Source: Flavobacteriaceae bacterium (lineage in GTDB: Bacteria > Bacteroidota > Bacteroidia > Flavobacteriales > Flavobacteriaceae). Taken from it: a DNA stretch of 22,313 nucleotides. A program made the translations under genes and the position numbers. Positions 1-6,424 of the stretch are shown one piece after another. The DNA is taken from positions 1-22,313 of the forward strand of contig JAQWFV010000091.1 of the NCBI GenBank assembly GCA_029238555.1. The letters are read 5' to 3'. Every line of letters begins with the position of its first letter. Within the stretch, counting starts at the first letter, position 1. Under the pieces are notes generated by a model, which was not told the DNA's origin, ran no database searches, and saw only the letters and a list, made by a program, of their open reading frames with translations.

Positions 1-1646
1 ATTCTAATGGCGGTCTCTGAAACCTGTGTCCAACTGTAATTTGCTTGAACATTAAATTGTGCTCCTAACGATGACGCTAGTTGAAACTCTAATCCCTTGG
101 CCCAGGTGTCATTGATTTGATTTTCATACAAAAAAGCAGGACCGTTAAAATAGATCGCTTGTTGCTCTTTTCTGTCAAAATAAGTAAGCCCCAATTGAGG
201 TCCATTTTTAGCGTTAAAAGACAGACCAAACTCGATATTTTGATTGGTCTCAGGTAATAGATTTGCATTAGCCCCATAAGCACCAAAAAACATCCCAAGT
301 GTGGGAGTGATATAGGCAGATGAAAAGGATAAATGTGCTCTAAATTGCTCTGATTGATCTAAAAAAAGACTTGGATTAACATGATATACCCACTGACCTC
401 CATATTGACTATGGTGGTTAAAACGCCCTCCAAACTGCATGTCAAAACGCCCTTGTTTATACCCAATAGAGGCAAAAGGGTCCATAATGGTATAATCAGT
501 CGCTGGGGTGTTTTGGTCCGGATTATCTTCAATTTGATCATTGATATATTGAACGCCGGTGATTATATTCCATTGTTCATTTACAAAATACCTGTAGAGT
601 AATTCTGCATTTATATTACGAGCAAAAACACTACTCCCGTAAGCACTAATATCCTTTGAATCGTAACTTGCTAGTGAAACAGATGCCTTAAGTACCCCTT
701 TAGACGGTCTCCATGTCCATTGAGAAGCCAAATGATTTCGGGTTGTTTGAAAGGTATTTTCTGCATCTATTCCCATAAAAGCGTCGTCGTAGTCTGCACT
801 TATTTTTTGGGTCTCCACGATGAGTTTAGCAGAAAGCCTATCAGAAAAATTCTTGCCCAAATTAAGGTGAAATCCAGATTGAGAAAATGGATCTTCTTTT
901 TGACCTGGAGTATTAAAAGAAGACACCCCAGAAGCGTTTAATTGGCTGTATCTCAAAGCGTAATTCCAAGAAGCTATTCCACCACTTAAACCAGTAAAAA
1001 CACTGGTATAATTTAATGAGTTGTTTTGATTTTCAGCGGTCTGATGGGTTCCTATATGTGTATTCAGTACAAAACCAATAGGTTTTTCAACAGCCTTTTT
1101 AGTGCTAATATCTATAACCACCACCCCTGCATTGGTACCGTAAAGACTGCTATTGGCTCCTTTGATAACCTTAATACTTTCTATTTGAGAAATGTCTAAT
1201 AGTCTCAGATCATAGCTCAAGGAAGCAGACGCAGGATCTGCTACTCTAATGCCATCTATAACAACAAGGGCTTGTTTGGACCTTCCTCCCCTGGCATAAA
1301 TACTTAGAATACTTCCCTGAGGACCTCTAGAGCCATTGACTTCAATACCCGCCAATTGGTTTAAGGCAGCCGCTACCCCCCTAGTTCTGAACGGCAACAG
1401 ATCGCTTGATCCTAAAATAACCTGAGTGGCGCCCCTAAAGTTAGGTCCTAAGGGTGCTTTGAGGTCGTTGAGAATAACCTCGTTTAGATAAGTAGTGTCT
1501 TGCTGTGATTGATTTTGCGGTAAAGGGTTTGACTCTTTTAGTGGAGATTGTACCGCATTTTTTGATTGATTTTTTGCGTCGGTTTGTGAAAAACCGAGCA
1601 ATTGTACCGCCATAAAAAAGGCCGTAAACTTAGATTTAAATTTCAT
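1..1646 (-). CDS. btuB: BtuB-type TonB-dependent receptor (3' end outside window)
   Basis: Outer-membrane receptor that would bind a corrinoid and pass it to the periplasm using TonB energy. The frame is open without a stop from the ATG at 1646 to the window edge, giving about 548 residues; the C-terminal barrel strands lie outside. Residues 1-21 form a signal peptide ending in GFSQ. TYLNEVILNDLK (about 52-63) fits a TonB box. The plug follows at about 75-185, with NQLAGIEVNGSRGPQG, YARGGRSKQALVVIDGIRV and IESIKVIKGANSSLYG, all typical of the BtuB/FepA plug. The remainder is alternating barrel sequence. The substrate assignment rests on the cobalamin riboswitch in the leader and the divergent BtuFCD-like transporter. 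Seen: frame, plug motifs, riboswitch. Inferred: cobalamin rather than another corrinoid. Confidence 0.9.
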   Translation of the reverse strand, partial: MKFKSKFTAFFMAVQLLGFSQTDAKNQSKNAVQSPLKESNPLPQNQSQQDTTYLNEVILNDLKAPLGPNFRGATQVILGSSDLLPFRTRGVAAALNQLAGIEVNGSRGPQGSILSIYARGGRSKQALVVIDGIRVADPASASLSYDLRLLDISQIESIKVIKGANSSLYGTNAGVVVIDISTKKAVEKPIGFVLNTHIGTHQTAENQNNSLNYTSVFTGLSGGIASWNYALRYSQLNASGVSSFNTPGQKEDPFSQSGFHLNLGKNFSDRLSAKLIVETQKISADYDDAFMGIDAENTFQTTRNHLASQWTWRPSKGVLKASVSLASYDSKDISAYGSSVFARNINAELLYRYFVNEQWNIITGVQYINDQIEDNPDQNTPATDYTIMDPFASIGYKQGRFDMQFGGRFNHHSQYGGQWVYHVNPSLFLDQSEQFRAHLSFSSAYITPTLGMFFGAYGANANLLPETNQNIEFGLSFNAKNGPQLGLTYFDRKEQQAIYFNGPAFLYENQINDTWAKGLEFQLASSLGAQFNVQANYSWTQVSETAIR

Positions 1647-1650
1647 TTTT

Positions 1651-1664
1651 GTACAAAATTGTAC
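1651..1664 (-). other. Short hairpin just upstream of the btuB start codon
   Basis: GTACAATTTTGTAC on the minus strand folds into a 5-6 bp stem ending 4 nt before the ATG at 1646. A second AT-rich stem, AAACTTT/AAAGTTT with loop CGGGATA, lies at 1692-1712. Both are between the riboswitch aptamer and the start codon, where an expression platform acting on translation would be expected. The pairing is seen; the role is inferred. Confidence 0.35.
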
Positions 1665-1724
1665 GGGTAGTCAGAATGCTGTTGCACGCCAAAACTTTTA
1701 TCCCGAAAGTTTAACATTTATGTT

Positions 1725-1899
1725 TGAACACGGCAGGTATCCTGGCTTGCGTCTTAATTGTCACCTTCCCATAGGTTTACTACAGTGGTCTTAAAACAAT
1801 CAGCGTCTGTAAAGACTAAGCATACAGTTGCGGGAACAGCACTAGATTCTAACTAGTTTCCCTTTTAAGTATCCCAATAATGAGACACACCAATATTCA
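1725..1899 (-). promoter_or_regulatory. Cobalamin (adenosylcobalamin) riboswitch in the btuB leader
   Basis: Read on the minus strand, the conserved elements come in the right order. TTGGTGTG lies near the 5' end. AAAAGGGAAACTAGTT then GTGCTGTTCCCGCAACTGTA follow, and then GACCACTGTA and GGGAAGGTGACA. The B12 box AAGCCAGGATACCTGCC is at 1748-1732. A closing P1 helix can be drawn between TGAATA (1899-1894) and TGTTCA (1730-1725). The element lies wholly in the leader of the receptor gene and should lower its expression when cobalamin is plentiful. Confidence 0.93.
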
Positions 1900-1903
1900 G
1901 GCT

Positions 1904-1911
1904 CAAAAGTA
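1904..1911 (-). promoter_or_regulatory. -7 box of the btuB/riboswitch promoter
   Basis: TACTTTTG on the minus strand matches the Bacteroidetes -7 consensus TAnnTTTG. It would place transcription start near 1899, exactly where the riboswitch P1 helix begins. No exact TTG is present at the usual upstream spacing, so the -33 part is weak. Confidence 0.5.
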
Positions 1912-2014
1912 GTGTTTAATTATTCATGAGGCAGACATAGACATTAAAATAATCCTTGTACTCTTAAAAATATAATTTACAAGTTCGTATAGTGCATTAT
2001 CAATTGGAGATATG

Positions 2015-2022
2015 TATTTTTG
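2015..2022 (+). promoter_or_regulatory. Possible -7 box for the btuFCD operon
   Basis: TATTTTTG matches TAnnTTTG and lies about 40 nt before the btuF start. No TTG is found at the standard upstream spacing. The rest of the gene-free stretch 1647-2061 holds the riboswitch and its promoter; nothing else was recognised there, and no second riboswitch faces the plus strand. Confidence 0.35.
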
Positions 2023-2061
2023 AATGTTTAATTCTTTTTTAAAAAATATAAACAAATCATA

Positions 2062-3198
2062 TTGAAATCTTTTTTATATCCTATTTATATCATCCTCCTC
2101 TTTGCTTCTCACTCCTTATTATCACAAGAAGCTAAAGTCATTTTTTCGCATCCTGAATTTGTGGAAGGGTTTAATATAACGGCAAAAAAAGGATACAATA
2201 TATTGGAGATTAAACAAATAAATACCCTAGACACTAAGACCCCTCAAGAGCAGTTTGTATTAGTTCACAGAGACAGCATTACACTCATTAACTCTCTTGA
2301 AAAGCAATACAGAAATATCATCCGAATTCCCGTAGAAAAGATGATTGTAACCTCTACCACCCACCTCCCAGGAATTGAAATGTTACAAAGCAGTGAAACA
2401 GTCATAGGATTCCCAGGCACTGATTATATATCATCGGCTTCTTTCAGAAGCCTCATAAAAAAAGGAAGGTTAAAAGAAATGGGGCAGCAAGAACAGCTCA
2501 ATATAGAATTGGTATTAGCTGCAGCACCAGAACTAATCATTGGTTACGCTGTGGGTGAAAAGCCCAAATTATACGAAACATTAGCGCAAAGTGGGATTCC
2601 AGTTATTTTAAATCACGATTGGTTGGCACAACACCCTTTGGGTAAAGCTTCGTGGATATATTTGTATGGGGCATTATTAGATAAACTTGATCAGGCAGAT
2701 CAGTTGTTTACAGCTATTCACGACCAATATAATGAAGCAAAAAAATTAGCCGCTAAGGCCTCAATCGCCCCAACTGTTTTTAGTGGAGCTATGTATAAAG
2801 ATGTTTGGTATGCTCCAGGCGGAAAAAGTTGGGCAGCTCAATTTATCAAAGATGCCAATGGAAGTTATATTTTTAATAACCATCATACAGGAAGTGACTC
2901 ATTTGGAATTGAATATGTGCTAACCAAAGCGGCATATTCCGATTTTTGGATAGGACCAGCACAATATACCAGCTATAGAGAAATGCTAAAAAGCAGCGTT
3001 CACTACAGTCAATTTAAAGCATTCAAGCATAAAAAAATCTTTAGCTATTCGTCAAATAAGGGGGCCACAGGTGGGGTGCTTTATTATGAACTGGCTCCAC
3101 AAAGACCTGATTTGGTGCTTAAAGACCTTATTGCTATTTTACACCCGGAATTGCTTCCAAACCATTCGTTTACTTTTTTCAAAAAACTAGATGACTAG
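2062..3198 (+). CDS. btuF: Periplasmic cobalamin-type ABC substrate-binding protein
   Basis: Type III (BtuF/FhuD-like) binding protein of 378 residues that would deliver the corrinoid from the receptor to the BtuCD permease. An N-terminal hydrophobic signal peptide (about residues 4-21, ending SLLSQ) has no lipobox cysteine, so a soluble periplasmic form is expected. Family features include the segments IGFPGTDYISS (about 112), NIELVLAAAPELIIGY (about 145-160), GIPVILNHDWLAQHPLGKASWIYLYGALL (in pieces, about 178-207) and the C-terminal WYAPGGKSWAAQFIKDANG region. Translation starts at TTG: an in-frame TAA lies at 2029-2031 with no ATG between, and the signal peptide needs this start. It overlaps the next gene by 8 nt. 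Linkage to the riboswitch-controlled receptor supports cobalamin over iron-siderophore, but sequence alone does not decide. Confidence 0.85.
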   Translation: MKSFLYPIYIILLFASHSLLSQEAKVIFSHPEFVEGFNITAKKGYNILEIKQINTLDTKTPQEQFVLVHRDSITLINSLEKQYRNIIRIPVEKMIVTSTTHLPGIEMLQSSETVIGFPGTDYISSASFRSLIKKGRLKEMGQQEQLNIELVLAAAPELIIGYAVGEKPKLYETLAQSGIPVILNHDWLAQHPLGKASWIYLYGALLDKLDQADQLFTAIHDQYNEAKKLAAKASIAPTVFSGAMYKDVWYAPGGKSWAAQFIKDANGSYIFNNHHTGSDSFGIEYVLTKAAYSDFWIGPAQYTSYREMLKSSVHYSQFKAFKHKKIFSYSSNKGATGGVLYYELAPQRPDLVLKDLIAILHPELLPNHSFTFFKKLDD

Positions 3199-4228
3199 CC
3201 CAACAAAGACCCAAAGACAACTTCGCTATCTCCTTTTGGGGACGCTCTTCGTATGGGCCTTTTTATTAAATATTTCTTATGGATCCGTGGAAATATCCAT
3301 AAGAAATATAATAGAAAGTGTTATGGGCAATAACCTTCAGGAGCCTCAATTAGATTATATTATACATCAGTATAGAATTCCAAAAGCCATTACAGCCGTT
3401 ATAGTAGGCGCGGGTCTATCCATCAGTGGCTTACTCATGCAGACCTTATTTAAAAATCCCTTGGCGGGACCATACGTCCTGGGAGTTAGTTCAGGGGCAA
3501 GTTTAGGAGCCGCATTATACCTCATGGGAGCTAGCGCACTAAGTGCCTTTTTACCCCATTTGCTTATGGGTAATTGGTCTACAACTATTGCCGCTAGCAT
3601 AGGAAGTTTTACGGTGTTATTTATAGTGGCTGCTGTGGCAACAAGAATAAAAAATACCATGGCATTACTTATCATTGGTTTAATGTTTGGGAGTTTGAGT
3701 AGTGCTATTGTAAGTATTTTAGCCTTCTTCAGTTCTAAAGAATCCCTTCAGAGATTTGTTTTTTGGACCTATGGCAATCTGGGAAACTTAAGGCCCTCAG
3801 AAATTGGAATTCTAGGGTTATTTGTCGGTATAGGAAGCCTGCTGAGTATTCTTAATACAAATGCTTTAAATACCATGTTACTAGGAGATGACTATGCAAT
3901 AAGCCTAGGGGTTTCTCTTAAAAAGACCCACTTAATCATTCTTATAACAACAGGACTCATTGCAGGAAGTATTACCGCATTAGTGGGACCAATAGCATTT
4001 TTAGGTTTAGCAGTTCCTCACATTTGCAGGTTAATCTGGGACACCAGCAACCACAAAATATTAATCCCTACTTGTTTAATAATGGGGGCTATTTTTATGC
4101 TAATTTCAGATAGCATTGCACAACTGCCGGGGAGCGCTAACGTATTACCTATTAATGCTGTTACTGCCTTATTTGGATCTCCAATAGTGATTTGGCTTTT
4201 GATTCGAAAAAAACAAATACAACTGTAA
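3191..4228 (+). CDS. btuC: FecCD-family ABC transporter permease (BtuC-like)
   Basis: Inner-membrane permease of 345 residues, normal for the FecCD/BtuC family, expected to work as a dimer with the ATPase encoded next. It has about ten hydrophobic segments. Family motifs are visible: YRIPKAITAVIVGAGLSISG and LMQTLFKNPLAGPYVLGVSSGA in the N-terminal third, WTYGNLGNL in the middle, and the ATPase-contact region LVGPIAFLGLAVPHICRL around residues 265-282. The C-terminal GSANVLPINAVTALFGSPIVIWLL is also typical. The start overlaps the end of the binding-protein gene by 8 nt, and its stop codon TAA overlaps the next ATG (TAATG), which indicates translational coupling in one operon. Assignment to B12 import comes from context. 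Confidence 0.88.
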   Translation: MTSPTKTQRQLRYLLLGTLFVWAFLLNISYGSVEISIRNIIESVMGNNLQEPQLDYIIHQYRIPKAITAVIVGAGLSISGLLMQTLFKNPLAGPYVLGVSSGASLGAALYLMGASALSAFLPHLLMGNWSTTIAASIGSFTVLFIVAAVATRIKNTMALLIIGLMFGSLSSAIVSILAFFSSKESLQRFVFWTYGNLGNLRPSEIGILGLFVGIGSLLSILNTNALNTMLLGDDYAISLGVSLKKTHLIILITTGLIAGSITALVGPIAFLGLAVPHICRLIWDTSNHKILIPTCLIMGAIFMLISDSIAQLPGSANVLPINAVTALFGSPIVIWLLIRKKQIQL

Positions 4229-5013
4229 TGCCACTAGAGTTTAGAAATCTAATTATCGGGTATAGAGATAAAAGCAAATTAAAAGAAATTGCTGGTCCCT
4301 TTGATATAGAAATACCTGAGAAAAAACTCATTGCAGTCATTGGAAAAAATGGTTCTGGTAAAACCACCTTAATAAAGACTATTGGACAGCAATTAGCTTC
4401 CTTAAAGGGAGGGGTGTATTTAAATGAACAATCACTTCAGAATATAAGCAATAACCAGAGAGCCCGCTTAATAAGCTTTGTCTATACCACAACACTTTCA
4501 AGCGAGAACATGACGGTTCATGAATTAGTGGCCCTTGGCCGATACCCTTTTCTACACTGGTTCTCCAAACCAAGTAAAAAAGATGCTGACTGCATTAAAG
4601 AGGCCCTGACCTTTACAGCATTAGAGGCACTTGCAGAGACTAAAATACACGAGCTGTCCGACGGACAAAAGCAAAGGGCTTTTATAGCTAGGGCACTTGC
4701 ACAAGAAACTCCTTATATGGTGTTAGATGAACCTATGTCGCATTTAGACCACCACCATAAAGCACAGTTGTTGTCACTGATGAAAAAATTAGTGACCGAA
4801 AAAAACAAAACCATTGTGTACACTACCCATGACATTGAAAATGCCATAAGCCATGCAGATTACATCTTGGCCATTAATGAAGGAGAATCTTTTTTTAATA
4901 CGCCTAAAAATCTCATAGAAAAAGGGGTGTTTGACCGTTTATTCCCAAAAGAACGAGTGTATTTTGATTCTGCTACAAACCGGTTTCTATACCACGATTC
5001 AAAGTCAAAATAG
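4228..5013 (+). CDS. btuD: ABC transporter ATPase (BtuD-like)
   Basis: Cytoplasmic ATPase subunit of 261 residues that powers the importer. It shows Walker A GKNGSGKTT (residues 39-47), the signature LSDGQKQR, Walker B MVLDEP followed by the D-loop SHLD, and the H-loop histidine in TTHDIE. The chosen start is the ATG at 4228, which overlaps the upstream stop as TAATG. An in-frame ATG at 4192 would add 12 charged residues lying inside the permease gene and is less likely. The family is certain; the substrate is inferred from the neighbouring receptor and riboswitch. Confidence 0.87.
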   Translation: MPLEFRNLIIGYRDKSKLKEIAGPFDIEIPEKKLIAVIGKNGSGKTTLIKTIGQQLASLKGGVYLNEQSLQNISNNQRARLISFVYTTTLSSENMTVHELVALGRYPFLHWFSKPSKKDADCIKEALTFTALEALAETKIHELSDGQKQRAFIARALAQETPYMVLDEPMSHLDHHHKAQLLSLMKKLVTEKNKTIVYTTHDIENAISHADYILAINEGESFFNTPKNLIEKGVFDRLFPKERVYFDSATNRFLYHDSKSK

Positions 5014-5038
5014 TACCTTTATAAAAAACTATCCGACC

Positions 5039-6367
5039 ATGGACTTTCTTCCCTTTCTATTAAGTATACTCTTTTTCCCCATTGGTTTTTTCTTTGGCGG
5101 CTATGTATATAAATTAAAATCAAAGGCCTCATCTGGAAACAGCCATGAAAAAATTGCGGGCTTAGAAGCTAGATTATTACAAAGCGAAACACTGCTAAAA
5201 AAAACGGAAGAAGCCAAACAAGTCCTACAATCTGAGAAAGAATTTCTAGGTATAGATCAGGCTAGAATGCAAGTGAATTTAAAGCATTTAGAAGAAAAGA
5301 ATAAGGAACAAAATGAGGCATTCTCTAAGCTTCAAGAAAAATTCACCAAAGAGTTTGAGAATCTTGCCAATAAAATATTAGACGAAAAGAGTCAAAAATT
5401 TACCCATCAAAACAAGGAAAATATTACCAACATACTCCTTCCACTTCAAGAGAAAATCCAACTATTTGAGAAAAAAGTATCCGATTCTCAAAAAGAAAAT
5501 ATTCATATTCACGCCGCACTAAAAGAGCAACTGATTACCCTGCAATCACAAAACTTAAAGATTACCCAGGAAGCAGAAAATTTAACCAAAGCATTAAAGG
5601 GAGATTCAAAAATGCAAGGGAACTGGGGTGAATTAGTGTTAGAAAGAGTTTTGGAGAAGTCTGGTTTAGAGAAAGATAGGGAATATTTTGTGCAACAAAG
5701 CTTTGAAACAGAAGCAGGCAATAGGCTTATGCCAGATGTAGTAATAGCACTCCCAGACGGCAATAAAATGATTGTAGATTCAAAAGTTTCATTGACCCAC
5801 TATGAAAGGTATGTGAATGCAACTAATGACCAAGACGCAGGAGTCCAGCTAAAAGAACACCTCAATTCACTTAAGAGACATATTGATCAATTATCTGCTA
5901 AAAAATATGAAGACCTTTACCAAATAGAAAGTCCAGATTTTGTGCTGCTTTTTGTTCCCATTGAACCTGCTTTTGCAGTAGCTATTAATGAGGATCCCAG
6001 CATTTACACCAAGGCTTTTGAGCAGAATATTGTCATTGTTACCCCAAGCACTTTATTGGCAACTCTAAGGACTATAGTCACTATGTGGACTAATGAAAAA
6101 CAACAGAAAAACGCCCTAGAGATTGCGAGACAAGCAGGTGCACTCTATGATAAATTCGAAGGTTTTTCTCAAGACCTCATTCAATTGGGTAAAAAAATGG
6201 AGGAGTCCAAAGGAGCTTATTCCGCAGCTATGAATAAATTGGTTGAGGGTAAAGGAAACCTGGTTACTAGTGTAGAAAGACTCAAGAAAATGGGCGCTAA
6301 GGCAAAGAAATCACTTCCTGAAGCACTGCTAAAAAGAAGTGACTCTGAAAATCTACTGGAGGAGTAA
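5039..6367 (+). CDS. rmuC: DNA recombination protein RmuC
   Basis: RmuC-family protein of 442 residues. In E. coli the family limits recombination at inverted repeats, and it carries a restriction-endonuclease-like fold. An N-terminal hydrophobic anchor (about residues 4-22, FLLSILFFPIGFFFGGYVY) precedes a long charged coiled coil (about 35-195). The conserved domain follows: MQGNWGELVLERVLEKSGLE, MPDVVIALPDGNKMIVDSKVSL, DFVLLFVPIEPAFAVA and VIVTPSTLLATLRTI (these in pieces, about 200-360). The start at 5039 is chosen because it begins right at the anchor; an open frame extends upstream into btuD but encodes nothing family-like. It lies 25 nt after the ATPase gene with no terminator between, so co-transcription is plausible. 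A functional link to B12 uptake is not suggested. Confidence 0.92.
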   Translation: MDFLPFLLSILFFPIGFFFGGYVYKLKSKASSGNSHEKIAGLEARLLQSETLLKKTEEAKQVLQSEKEFLGIDQARMQVNLKHLEEKNKEQNEAFSKLQEKFTKEFENLANKILDEKSQKFTHQNKENITNILLPLQEKIQLFEKKVSDSQKENIHIHAALKEQLITLQSQNLKITQEAENLTKALKGDSKMQGNWGELVLERVLEKSGLEKDREYFVQQSFETEAGNRLMPDVVIALPDGNKMIVDSKVSLTHYERYVNATNDQDAGVQLKEHLNSLKRHIDQLSAKKYEDLYQIESPDFVLLFVPIEPAFAVAINEDPSIYTKAFEQNIVIVTPSTLLATLRTIVTMWTNEKQQKNALEIARQAGALYDKFEGFSQDLIQLGKKMEESKGAYSAAMNKLVEGKGNLVTSVERLKKMGAKAKKSLPEALLKRSDSENLLEE

Positions 6368-6371
6368 GTAC

Positions 6372-6405
6372 AAAAAAAAGGCGGCCAACGGCCGCCTTTT
6401 TTTTT
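6372..6405. terminator. Bidirectional rho-independent terminator between rmuC and carB
   Basis: The GC-rich stem GGCGGCC/GGCCGCC with loop AAC (6380-6396) is flanked by a run of A on the left and of T on the right, so it works on both strands. It sits about 10 nt after the rmuC stop and 20 nt after the carB stop, the only DNA between these convergent genes. Confidence 0.95.
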
Positions 6406-6424
6406 GCGTATTACAGCAAGTCTA

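Noticed and set aside
359..941. Short open frames on either strand across the receptor gene
   Set aside because: They are shadows of the long open minus-strand TonB receptor frame, which has family motifs throughout and is not interrupted.
4192..4227. Upstream ATG start for the BtuD-like ATPase
   Set aside because: It adds 12 residues encoded inside the permease gene that resemble nothing in ABC ATPases, whereas the TAATG overlap at 4228 is a classical coupled start.
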